DNA from: an uncultured Bdellovibrionales bacterium
GTDB taxonomy: Bacteria; Bdellovibrionota; Bdellovibrionia; Bdellovibrionales; UBA1609
Length of the DNA: 17,087 bases
Assembly (NCBI GenBank): GCA_937980625.1
Contig: CALJPJ010000187.1
Coordinates: 1-17,087, forward strand
Direction of reading: 5' to 3'
The notes beneath the pieces were generated by a model, which ran no database searches, was not told the DNA's origin, and saw nothing but the letters and a program-made list of their open reading frames with translations. The position numbers and the translations under genes are program-made. Every line of letters starts with the position of its first letter. Position 1 is the stretch's first letter. Of the stretch, positions 6,967-14,343 are shown piece after piece.

Positions 6967-9573
6967 ATGTTAAAAAAAATGCAATTAAAAAATGGACTAG
7001 ATGTTTTCTTTTTTAAGTCAAAAAAAGCACCCGTTGTATCTGTCAGAATGTGGGTTAAGACAGGAAGTGCTGATGAAAAAAAAGGAGAAGAAGGTTTAAG
7101 TCACTTTATTGAGCATTTAGTATTTAAAGGCACTAAAAAGTTAGGTGTTGGAGAAGCAGCAACGAAAATTGAAGGAGCCGGGGGGCAACTGAACGCTTAT
7201 ACCTCTTTTGATGAAACTGTATTTCACGTTACATTGTATAAAGAGCAGTTCGAAGTGGGTCTTGAAGTTATTTCTGAAATGCTGGGGTACCCAACATTTG
7301 ACCCTGTTGAAGTAGATAACGAGAGAGAAGTGGTAATAGAGGAGATAAAAAGATCTATAGATAATCCTTCGAGACAGTCATCAAGATTACTGTTTTCAAC
7401 GATGTATAAAAAACACCCATATGGTATTCCAGTTATTGGCTATGAGAAAAATATTTCGTCAGTATCTGTTGATACAATTAAAGATTATTTTAAAAGAAGA
7501 TATGTTCCAAAAAATATGTTTTTAGTTGTTACTGGAGACATTGAACTCAGGGAAGCAAAAAAATTAGTTAAGAAATACTATGAAGCTATACCAAGTAGAA
7601 AACTAGCGAAGGTTAAAAGAAATACAGACGTTATACAGAAACGAGCTAAAATAAAAGTTAAGCAGTCACAATTTAAACAAAATATTATACATTTTTCTTG
7701 GTCAATACCCACGATTGTTCATAAAGATATTGCGGCTTTAGATATGTTAGCAATGATTTTAGGTCAGAGTGAGTCTTCCATATTAAATCAAAAGATGAGA
7801 TTGGAGGAAGCAATTGTTCGCTATGCATACTCATCATTATTTGCAACAAAAGACAAAGGGTTTATGAATATATCTTTGTCAGTGGATAGAGATAAAATTG
7901 AGTTAGCAATGGATAGCTTAATGAATTGCATAGATAACTTTTTTGTTAACCCTATTGATAATGATTTGATTAATATAGCTCGAGCTAGTTTGGAAAGTGA
8001 TGAGATATATACTTATGAAACTGTAGATGGAATTTCAAAAAAAATTGGTTATTATGAATATAACTTTAAAGACCCAAATTTTAGTGAAAAGTATTTAGAA
8101 GTTATTCGAAGTATTGAAAAAAAAGATATATACAAAGTTTTTAAAAAATACTTAAAACCTGAAAAATTAAATTTAACCATATTTAGTGAAGAAGAAGAAG
8201 AAACAGTTAAGAAGATAGCAAGGGCTTGGTCTTCAAAATATAATAAGAAATTTAAAAAATTAAAAGCCACTAAACAAAATGTAGATGCAAAAAGTTTAAA
8301 AAAATTAAAAGTAAGAGCTTTAAAAAATAATGCTAAAACAACAATGATTGAAAAAAAATTATCAAATGGGGTTAGGCTTTTTATCAGGCAAAGTAATGAA
8401 ATTCCTGTGGTAAGTGTTAAAACAGCGATGCTTGCTGGCTTAAGGTATGAAAAAATAGGTCAAGAGGGGTTGTCAGAACTAATGACAAATTGCTGGGCTA
8501 ATGAAAATAATATGTTATGTGAAAAAGAGCTTTCAAAGTATACGGAGTTGAGGTCTTCGAGTATTTCATCTTTTAATGGCAAGAATACAAATGGTATGTC
8601 CATGACGACTTTGTCGACGCATTTTAATGATATTATAGATATATATTTAGAAACACTTTTAAGTCCAAAGTTCAGTGAAGAAATGGTTGAGAGAGAAAAG
8701 TTATTTTTACTGCAAGGAATTAAACAGCAATCAGATAATCCAGCACAAGAATGTATTAGAGGCTTTATGGGCCAGATGTTTGAAGGTCATCCCTATGGCA
8801 AAAGTAGTTTAGGGAGTGAGCAATCAGTTACTAAGTTAAATCATTTAGATGTTAGTGACTTTTATAAAACAGTTATGCAGTCTGACAGAATGTCATTTTG
8901 TTTTTCAGGTGATATTAAAAATATTGATACAATATCGAACTTACTTGAGTCTAAAATTACAAAAATTAAAAGTAAAGAGAAAAGGCTAGATCAAAAACCA
9001 TTAAAAAAGATTAATGAAAATAAGTACTTTTATCAACAGTCAGATAAAGCACAAACACATTTACTTGTTGGACAAGAGGCATTAACAATTTCTGATCCCA
9101 AAAGATTTACTTTGGATGTAATTCAGTCAGTATTAGCCGGCCAAGGGGGCCGTCTATTTTTAGAATTAAGAGATAAAAACTCAATGGCATATTCGTTATC
9201 TCCAATGAGAATGGATGGGATAGACGGTGGATTTTTTGGTGCTTATATTGCTTGTTCTCCAGAGAAAGCAGAGAAAGCTATTGAAATGTTAGGTGTTGAG
9301 TTTCAAAAAATATGTGATGTCCAAATTAAAGAGAGTGAACTCAATAGAGCAAAGCAGTATATTATTGGTAAGTATCATATTGAACTACAAAAAAACTCTG
9401 CTTTTACATCTTCCATTTTGTTTAATGATATTTATGGTATTAATTCTGAGGAGGTTTTTAAATACCAAGATAGAATTATGAATGTTAAGCCAAAAGAAAT
9501 ACAAGACTTAGCCATTGATATCTTTAGTAAACCAAAAGTTTTTAGTGCTGTGGGCAAAAAAAGCCCGTGGTAA
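6967..9573 (+). CDS. Fused two-half M16 metallopeptidase (active N-half, degenerate C-half)
   Basis: M16 peptidases are clamshell zinc proteases; many bacterial ones are pairs of about 420-residue chains, whereas this 868-residue protein joins both halves. The inverted zinc motif HxxEH is His46, Glu49, His50 (EGLSHFIEHLVFKG) and the third ligand is Glu126, 76 residues on, as in mitochondrial processing peptidase. The second half begins near 458 (LSNGVRLFIR) and repeats the first: the matching EGLS at 500-503 is followed by Glu504, Thr507 and Asn508, so all zinc residues are lost. The substrate-side Arg735 and Tyr742 (LRDKNSMAYS) are kept. A Lys-rich linker covers about 425-460. There is no signal peptide, so a cytoplasmic location is likely. 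The start has a modest AAGG at 6954-6957. The peptide substrate is unknown. Confidence 0.93.
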   Translation: MLKKMQLKNGLDVFFFKSKKAPVVSVRMWVKTGSADEKKGEEGLSHFIEHLVFKGTKKLGVGEAATKIEGAGGQLNAYTSFDETVFHVTLYKEQFEVGLEVISEMLGYPTFDPVEVDNEREVVIEEIKRSIDNPSRQSSRLLFSTMYKKHPYGIPVIGYEKNISSVSVDTIKDYFKRRYVPKNMFLVVTGDIELREAKKLVKKYYEAIPSRKLAKVKRNTDVIQKRAKIKVKQSQFKQNIIHFSWSIPTIVHKDIAALDMLAMILGQSESSILNQKMRLEEAIVRYAYSSLFATKDKGFMNISLSVDRDKIELAMDSLMNCIDNFFVNPIDNDLINIARASLESDEIYTYETVDGISKKIGYYEYNFKDPNFSEKYLEVIRSIEKKDIYKVFKKYLKPEKLNLTIFSEEEEETVKKIARAWSSKYNKKFKKLKATKQNVDAKSLKKLKVRALKNNAKTTMIEKKLSNGVRLFIRQSNEIPVVSVKTAMLAGLRYEKIGQEGLSELMTNCWANENNMLCEKELSKYTELRSSSISSFNGKNTNGMSMTTLSTHFNDIIDIYLETLLSPKFSEEMVEREKLFLLQGIKQQSDNPAQECIRGFMGQMFEGHPYGKSSLGSEQSVTKLNHLDVSDFYKTVMQSDRMSFCFSGDIKNIDTISNLLESKITKIKSKEKRLDQKPLKKINENKYFYQQSDKAQTHLLVGQEALTISDPKRFTLDVIQSVLAGQGGRLFLELRDKNSMAYSLSPMRMDGIDGGFFGAYIACSPEKAEKAIEMLGVEFQKICDVQIKESELNRAKQYIIGKYHIELQKNSAFTSSILFNDIYGINSEEVFKYQDRIMNVKPKEIQDLAIDIFSKPKVFSAVGKKSPW

Positions 9574-9586
9574 AATAATTTTTTTT
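9552..9586 (+). terminator. Possible weak terminator at the end of the M16 gene
   Basis: GGGC (9552-9555) and GCCC (9563-9566) can form a 4-bp stem around seven A residues, overlapping the last codons of the gene. A run of eight T residues follows at 9579-9586, but 12 nt after the stem, further than in a standard intrinsic terminator. Weak evidence. Confidence 0.25.
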
Positions 9587-9687
9587 GGGTTGTATAAGTA
9601 ATATTTTTAGTAATGTATTTAATTGATACGTTTTAGGTAAAAGTATCACTTCAGTCTAGTGCATTTTTTAAATCAACCGATAAGTTA

Positions 9688-9696
9688 TGGTATATT
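9688..9696 (+). promoter_or_regulatory. Extended -10-like element before the 201-residue gene
   Basis: TGGTATATT fits TGnTATAAT and lies about 40 bp before the ATG at 9737, in the 163-bp gap after the M16 gene. No matching -35 is visible. It is nearly the same as the element upstream of the DksA-like gene. It would drive the unknown gene together with tatB and tatC. Confidence 0.35.
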
Positions 9697-9736
9697 AGAT
9701 ATAGAAAGGAATTAATTTACAGCGTTGGGAGATTAA

Positions 9737-10342
9737 ATGTCTATTTCTAACGAAATTATTTTAGATTCAAAATTGTATTTTTCTGAACTTATTGGCAATG
9801 CTTGTGTGCAAAGAAATATACAAACGAAACCACAGGTTAAAGAATACTTAGTTGAGCTATTAAATAACTTTTTACATACAGATAACTTATATGTAGAAAA
9901 AAAGTCTAATGGGAAAAAAGAAAATTTTTATTTAGCGGAGCTCTACCTCAAAGCAGTTAACTCTGATGAAAAATTAAAATTAAACTTATTAAAAAGGCTA
10001 GGTGATATTAGCTTATACGTCAGTGGTTTTTTTGGTGATTCATTTAAAAGAAAAATAATTGATGTCGACTATTATATAGAGATGGGTGAAACAGCCTTCT
10101 CAACTTTATCGGACACAACTGAAACTGACCTGCAAGCTGTTGTATATAGAGATATCTCAGAAAACTTTATTAGTTTTGTAGATGTACTTACACTAATAAG
10201 TCAGGAATGTTCGATTCAGGGAACTAGAGATGTTTTACGCTTATATGATAAATATTTGCTTACAAATTCAGACCTAGCTAAGGACCAGTTAGTTGATTTA
10301 GGTATGCTAAATATACCAAAGAAAAAAAATACCCAACAATAG
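9737..10342 (+). CDS. Protein of unknown function, upstream of tatB-tatC
   Basis: I do not recognise a named family. The 201-residue product is soluble, without signal peptide or membrane segment, and mostly helical by composition. The most conserved-looking stretch is 86-121: KRLGDISLYVSGFF followed by DVDYYIEMGETAF, with many aromatic and glycine residues. My impression is that such a motif occurs in unnamed proteins of deltaproteobacteria and Bdellovibrio relatives, but I cannot verify that here. The N-terminus (1-50) and the C-terminus (130-185) look like helices, and a basic tail (KKKNTQQ) ends it. GGGAG at 9727-9731 is the ribosome binding site. It is 57 bp from tatB on the same strand, which suggests but does not prove co-transcription and some link to export. 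A cytoplasmic scaffold or a regulatory role would both be guesses. Confidence 0.8.
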   Translation: MSISNEIILDSKLYFSELIGNACVQRNIQTKPQVKEYLVELLNNFLHTDNLYVEKKSNGKKENFYLAELYLKAVNSDEKLKLNLLKRLGDISLYVSGFFGDSFKRKIIDVDYYIEMGETAFSTLSDTTETDLQAVVYRDISENFISFVDVLTLISQECSIQGTRDVLRLYDKYLLTNSDLAKDQLVDLGMLNIPKKKNTQQ

Positions 10343-10381
10343 AGCTCAAAAAACCTATAAATATCTAGATTTATTAATATC

Positions 10382-10395
10382 TACAATGTATTGTA
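10382..10395. promoter_or_regulatory. 14-bp dyad at the tatB start, operator or -10 element
   Basis: TACAAT-GT-ATTGTA is a perfect inverted repeat with 6-bp arms, ending 4 bp before the tatB ATG at 10400. It fills the place where a Shine-Dalgarno should be, and none is present. TACAAT also matches five of six positions of a -10 hexamer, which would start transcription about 4-7 nt before the ATG. It may be an operator, the core of a promoter for a nearly leaderless mRNA, or both. Confidence 0.35.
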
Positions 10396-10399
10396 AAGT

Positions 10400-10753
10400 A
10401 TGTTTAATTTAGGATTTCCAGAGTTAATGGCATTAGGTGGTTTAGCACTGCTTATAATTGGACCAAAACAGTTGCCTGAGGTTGCAAAAGTAGTGGCTCG
10501 AACATTAAACGAATTAAAGCGTGCTTCAAAAGATATTACAGGAACTTTAGCTGATGTAAAATCAGAGGCTAAATCTAAGGTAGATCAAATCGTAGATGAT
10601 ATTTCAAAAGAAGTAGGTGATGTTGAAGAAGATTACCATAGCATCGATAATGACTCGACTGAAGAACATCTTATTTCAGACACAGATCAAGAACAGGAAA
10701 GTGAGGATGGACAGCTATCATTGCTTGAAGACGACGAATTAAGTAATTCTTAA
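10400..10753 (+). CDS. tatB: Twin-arginine translocase subunit TatB (TatA/B family)
   Basis: TatA/B proteins are small inner-membrane subunits of the twin-arginine translocase, which exports folded proteins carrying an RR signal. The 117-residue product has one N-terminal membrane helix (about 4-21), the hinge GPKQLPE at 21-27, an amphipathic helix (28-50) and a long acidic, probably disordered, C-terminal tail (70-117). The FPEL with Glu8 and the GPxxLP hinge favour TatB over TatA, which normally has Gln at 8 and FGxxxLP/LG. Family members are easy to confuse, and in some bacteria one protein serves as both. tatC follows 8 bp after the stop codon. No Shine-Dalgarno is visible before this ATG. 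No second tatA gene is in the window. Confidence 0.85.
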   Translation: MFNLGFPELMALGGLALLIIGPKQLPEVAKVVARTLNELKRASKDITGTLADVKSEAKSKVDQIVDDISKEVGDVEEDYHSIDNDSTEEHLISDTDQEQESEDGQLSLLEDDELSNS

Positions 10754-10761
10754 GGATAATT

Positions 10762-11511
10762 ATGGAAGAAGCATCGCAATCCTTGGTTGAACATTTAACA
10801 GATTTACGCAAATGTTTATTACGGTCCGTTATGGCAGTAGTGATTGGTTTTTGCATATGTTGGATTTTTAGTGAACAGCTTTTTAATATTATTAGGCAAC
10901 CAATAGCTCCTTTTTTAAAAGAGGGTGGCTTAATTTTTACAGCTCCAATGGATAAATTTTTAGCTCATATCAAGGTTTCACTACTTGCCTCTGTTATTTT
11001 AAGTTGTCCTTTTTGGATTTATCAAATTTGGTTATTTATAGCACCTGGTTTGTATGAAAAAGAAAAGAAATATGGAATTGCATTTATTTTTAGTGGTTCA
11101 TTTTTATTTTTACTTGGTGTTTCTTTTGTTTATTTTATTGTTTACCCAATGGCTTTTGATTTTTTGATGAACTTTGGTGGTGGAGTTGATGCACCAATGA
11201 TTACAATTAGTGATTATTTATCTTTTTTTACAACAACAACACTTGTGTTTGGTGCTGCTTTTGAAATGCCCTTAATTTTAACTATTTTAGGAATTTTAGG
11301 AGTTATAGATCACCATTTTTTATCAAAAATGCGACGTTATGCTATAGTTGTTTTAGCGGCATTATCAGCATTAATAACCCCACCAGATGTAATTAGTATG
11401 TTTGCAATGTTAGTTCCTTTAACATTGTTATATGAACTTTCGATAATCTTAGTTAAAATTTTTGGCAGGGATAAAGATGAAGAAAATGACACTGAACTTA
11501 CGAATAATTAA
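10762..11511 (+). CDS. tatC: Sec-independent translocase subunit TatC
   Basis: TatC is the polytopic inner-membrane receptor that, with TatB, binds twin-arginine signal peptides. The 249-residue product has six membrane helices (roughly 18-38, 72-92, 106-130, 155-180, 192-207, 211-232). Family landmarks are HLTDLRK at 11-17, IYQIWLFIAPGLYEKE at 86-101, FGAAFEMP with Glu168 (equivalent to E. coli Glu170) and TPPD at 206-209. The N-terminal motif has Asp14 where E. coli has Glu15 (HLIELR), a conservative change; Glu101 matches the second signal-peptide contact. AAGGA at 10752-10756 overlaps the tatB stop, so translation is likely coupled. The last 15 residues are a charged cytoplasmic tail. Confidence 0.97.
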   Translation: MEEASQSLVEHLTDLRKCLLRSVMAVVIGFCICWIFSEQLFNIIRQPIAPFLKEGGLIFTAPMDKFLAHIKVSLLASVILSCPFWIYQIWLFIAPGLYEKEKKYGIAFIFSGSFLFLLGVSFVYFIVYPMAFDFLMNFGGGVDAPMITISDYLSFFTTTTLVFGAAFEMPLILTILGILGVIDHHFLSKMRRYAIVVLAALSALITPPDVISMFAMLVPLTLLYELSIILVKIFGRDKDEENDTELTNN

Positions 11512-11519
11512 GACTATTT

Positions 11520-11568
11520 AAGTAATGACTAGGTAATTCTTTCTAGTGCACTAAATTTACTTTTGTTT
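11520..11568 (+). terminator. Possible terminator after tatC
   Basis: Nested inverted repeats follow the tatC stop: AAGTAA (11520-11525) pairs with TTACTT (11557-11562), and inside it ACTAG (11528-11532) pairs with CTAGT (11543-11547). TTGTTT follows directly. The stems are A/T-rich and interrupted, so folding is modest. The position, and the 237-bp gap before the next gene, fit the end of a tat transcript. The rest of that gap is A/T-rich and shows only the tandem hairpins described below. Confidence 0.35.
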
Positions 11569-11712
11569 AAATTACAGATAGAGACTATTAAAATAATTAA
11601 TAGTTGAGTATATTAATTGTAAGCTCCTGATTATACAGAAGATTAGCTTCAGTATAAATTTTTCTTATTGTCCTAAAAAAAATACCTAAATTGTTATTTT
11701 TTAAAATATAGA

Positions 11713-11738
11713 AGACGTTATGTCTGTCGGTAAGCGAC
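11713..11738 (+). promoter_or_regulatory. Two abutting mini-hairpins upstream of the subtilase ribosome binding site
   Basis: AGAC-GTTAT-GTCT (11713-11725) and GTCG-GTAAG-CGAC (11726-11738) are two adjacent 13-nt elements, each with a 4-bp stem and a 5-nt loop. The second touches the G-run ribosome binding site (GGGGGGA, 11739-11745) and could extend with wobble pairs (11723-11725 with 11739-11741), which would break the first hairpin and hide part of the G run. A translational switch or an operator pair are both possible. This is read from the sequence only. Confidence 0.3.
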
Positions 11739-11748
11739 GGGGGGAAAA

Positions 11749-13389
11749 ATGAGAGGGAAGCTTTCAGTTATAATATTGATCTGTATCTTATTTACTATAT
11801 CTGCATGTTCTGTTGATAAACGAGTAAAAAAAGCACCTACAAGTAAAAAAGAGCTTGGCTTTATTGTCATAGGAGCTACCTTAAGTGAGGTTCAAAAATC
11901 AGGCTTTGAGTATAGGGTGGTAAATAAAAGGCATAAACTAATGGAAGTTTTTGGTTCAGAATCAAAAATTAAGGCTGCTTTTCCAAATGCTAAAATTGAA
12001 AAAAATCAGTTAAACAATCATCTAAATTTGTCAGAGGCAAGGCAAGAGCCAATGACAGAGGCTGAATATTTAAATGAATTTGTTAAAGACTGTAATAAAG
12101 TTGAAAATTTGTCAGTATTTATTAAAAATAATTCTGAAACAGAGGTCAGTCAGCCAATTGCAAATGTTTATATAGGAGAGAAAGGTCAAACAATTGAACT
12201 CGAAGCCATTGAATTTACTGGGGCTACAAAATTTTTATGGTTACTAGCAAATGTTGGAATGTCCACTTATGATCAATACCTCTATGCTGGAAAAGATCTG
12301 AGTTTGAACCTCAAGGGAATTGGACAATATCAAATTACTGCAATTGCAAAGGATGACAATAATGTTTGTGGACTTGCACCTTATTCTTTTTGGGTGACAT
12401 CTAATGAAGATTTAATCGAAGATGACTTAATCAATGAGTTACCGCTAATAGTGCCGAGCATGGATCACTTAGAAGGGGCGGGATTAATGTTAACAAAAGA
12501 AGACCGTGTTGAAAAAATTATTGTAGCTGTGCTTGATTCAGGAGTTAATTACAATCACCCAGGTTTAAATCAATTCATTTTTAAAAATGAAGGAGAAATA
12601 CCTGGCAATGGTATAGATGATGATGGCAATGGATTTGATGATGATTATGTGGGTTATGATTTTTTTCATGGTGACCCACACCCTATGGATGATTTAGGTC
12701 ATGGTTCACATGTTGCTGGTTTAATTGCTGATGTAAATTCAGGGGTTACAAATAATGCGATAATTTTACCAATCAAAATTGCAAGTGCATTTGGTGTTGA
12801 TTCAGCAAGTATTGCTGGAGCTATAATGTATGCAGTTGATCAAGGGGCTAAAGTAATTAATTTATCTATTGAGGGTCGAGGTGGGCCAAGTTTAGCAGAA
12901 GAAATAGCTTATGATTATGCAAAAGATAACGATGTTGTAGTTGTTGTAGCTGCTGGAAATGGTGATGGTAACGGTGATGGCATAAACTTAAACAGAATAC
13001 CTATTTACCCAGCAAGTATGAATTTAGATAATATGATTGCAGTATCTGCAAGTAGCGAAGATTCGAAGCCTTTAACCAAATACTCTAACTTTGGATCTGT
13101 TATTGATATTGTTGCTCCGGGTGGAGATGGTCGTGCACCAATATACTCATCGGCAATACTAAATAACTTAGATGTTTTTTATACTGAGATGAGTGGTACA
13201 TCAATGGCAACGCCAATTGTTGCAGGAGCTGTTGCAGAAATTTTGAGTGCTGACTCAACACTAACGCCAGTAGAGGTAAGAGAAATCATAGTTCAATCTG
13301 GTACCTATGATAGAAGGTTAAGGGGTTTAACTGGAACGCAAAAACATCTTCATATTGATAATGCAGTAAAATTAGCAGAAGGCCTTTAA
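11749..13389 (+). CDS. Subtilisin-family (S8) serine protease lipoprotein
   Basis: The 546-residue product begins with a lipoprotein signal peptide; the lipobox ISAC gives the lipidated cysteine at 20, so the protease is probably held on the outer membrane. Residues 21-230 form a long N-terminal region without a family I recognise; the first part (36-80) may be the inhibitory propeptide, and about 140-215 is beta-rich. The S8 domain spans about 255-545. The catalytic triad is Asp263 (VAVLDSG), His318 (GHGSHVAG) and Ser485 (MSGTSMATP), with oxyanion Asn404 (AAGN). An acidic calcium-binding-like stretch (DDDGNGFDDD) lies at 290-299, and a short Gly/Asp repeat (GDGNGDG) follows Asn404. The ATG at 11749 follows a run of six G residues. 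All active residues are present, so it should be functional. It converges with the LysR gene. The substrate is unknown. Confidence 0.94.
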   Translation: MRGKLSVIILICILFTISACSVDKRVKKAPTSKKELGFIVIGATLSEVQKSGFEYRVVNKRHKLMEVFGSESKIKAAFPNAKIEKNQLNNHLNLSEARQEPMTEAEYLNEFVKDCNKVENLSVFIKNNSETEVSQPIANVYIGEKGQTIELEAIEFTGATKFLWLLANVGMSTYDQYLYAGKDLSLNLKGIGQYQITAIAKDDNNVCGLAPYSFWVTSNEDLIEDDLINELPLIVPSMDHLEGAGLMLTKEDRVEKIIVAVLDSGVNYNHPGLNQFIFKNEGEIPGNGIDDDGNGFDDDYVGYDFFHGDPHPMDDLGHGSHVAGLIADVNSGVTNNAIILPIKIASAFGVDSASIAGAIMYAVDQGAKVINLSIEGRGGPSLAEEIAYDYAKDNDVVVVVAAGNGDGNGDGINLNRIPIYPASMNLDNMIAVSASSEDSKPLTKYSNFGSVIDIVAPGGDGRAPIYSSAILNNLDVFYTEMSGTSMATPIVAGAVAEILSADSTLTPVEVREIIVQSGTYDRRLRGLTGTQKHLHIDNAVKLAEGL

Positions 13390-13395
13390 GGCTCT

Positions 13396-13531
13396 GTTAA
13401 CAAATTTAAAACTCCAGTTCTGAATAAAGTGTTTTCAAAGACTCAGACATGCGGTGCTCAGGCTTACGCCTTCCGCTCCGAACTTGCTTTGAAAGCACTT
13501 TATTGGCAACTGGAATTTTAAATTTATAAAC
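13396..13531. repeat. Long imperfect palindrome with GC-rich core between convergent genes
   Basis: Arms 13402-13440 and 13487-13525 are inverted copies matching at 34 of 39 positions; weaker pairing extends to 13396 and 13531 (38 of 45). The core (13441-13486) is clearly richer in G+C than the genome and holds its own hairpin: GCGG (13451-13454) with CCGC (13473-13476), and AGGC (13460-13463) with GCCT (13468-13471) around TTAC. It fills the gap between the convergent subtilase and LysR genes. It could be a REP- or MITE-like repeat, a strong bidirectional transcription barrier, or a structured RNA. It contains no gene. Confidence 0.8.
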
Positions 13532-13542
13532 AAATATTGAGC

Positions 13543-14343
13543 TTAGAATAAATTTGTAATTAACCTAGTGTTAAACATAAACTTTTGTTCAGTTCGATAA
13601 ATTAAATAAATTTTACTACTGCTAAATGAGTGACTAGTTTGTATTCTAAAGTCATGGTTATAAGCAATACTTTTAGGTATTAAAATTTGGCAATTTAAAT
13701 TTTTTGCAATAGATAAGGAAAGTGAAAGATTGGCTATCGGCATAAGCTTTATTTTTTTTCCAACTTTTTTGATGAGTTGCTCTTGAGAAGTAAGTTCAGG
13801 GTTATAAATTAATATTTTTTTGTTATATTTTTTCTTATTAGAAAACAATGCGATTTCATCAGAGTAAAGTGGCTTCATAACTAAGTCATTAAATAGAGTT
13901 GGATTAACTACTAATGCAAACTCTAAATCAAAGTCTAATACTTTGCGAACAGCTTCTTTCGAGCGTGCAAAGCTAAAATTAATTTCAGCAAGTTGATATT
14001 CAGAAATAATTTTTGAAAAGATAGAATCAAACTGATTTAATATTATTGGATGTCCGCCAAATCGTATAACACCAGTTAACGTATCTTGAGAACTAATATC
14101 GCCAGAAAAAATATTCCATTTTTCAATTTGTTTTTTTAAGTGTGTATATAGTTTGTGTCCTTGTTCAGTGGGTAAAATACCTCGATTTGTGCGAATGAAA
14201 AGTTTATAGTTTAATTCTTTTTCAATTTTACTTAGCAACTTTGATAAAGCAGCTTGATAAACGTCAAGTTTTACAGCGGCTTTTGAAAGACTAAGCTCTT
14301 CGTAAATAGTTAAAAACTTTACATAATCATGCTTAATAATCAC
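13543..14343 (-). CDS. LysR-type transcriptional regulator, short
   Basis: The 266-residue product (counted from the GTG start at 14343) has an N-terminal winged helix-turn-helix typical of LysR (about 4-62): the recognition region SLSKAAVKLDVYQAALSKLLSKIE and the following LFIRTNRGILPTEQG are family hallmarks. The effector-binding part (about 85-266) is shorter and weaker than the usual 200 residues, ending soon after what should be the second subdomain. The GTG is chosen because AAGGA (14350-14354) lies 6 nt before it; an upstream TTG would have no ribosome binding site. It is divergent from a di-haem lipoprotein gene with 94 bp between starts, the classic arrangement of a LysR regulator and its target. 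The ligand is unknown. Confidence 0.85.
   Translation of the reverse strand: MIIKHDYVKFLTIYEELSLSKAAVKLDVYQAALSKLLSKIEKELNYKLFIRTNRGILPTEQGHKLYTHLKKQIEKWNIFSGDISSQDTLTGVIRFGGHPIILNQFDSIFSKIISEYQLAEINFSFARSKEAVRKVLDFDLEFALVVNPTLFNDLVMKPLYSDEIALFSNKKKYNKKILIYNPELTSQEQLIKKVGKKIKLMPIANLSLSLSIAKNLNCQILIPKSIAYNHDFRIQTSHSFSSSKIYLIYRTEQKFMFNTRLITNLF

Noticed and set aside
9676..9683. ACCGATAA resembling a flagellar sigma-28 -10 (GCCGATAA)
   Set aside because: No TAAA-type -35 lies about 11 bp upstream, and the downstream gene has no flagellar link.
11713..11738. Guanidine-II (mini-ykkC) riboswitch
   Set aside because: The loops are GTTAT and GTAAG, not ACGR; the ACG occurrences nearby are outside hairpin loops. 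Only the two-hairpin geometry is similar.
13245..13251. GAGTGCT, a half-site of the CIRCE heat-shock operator
   Set aside because: It is inside the subtilase coding region with no matching inverted half and is far from grpE.
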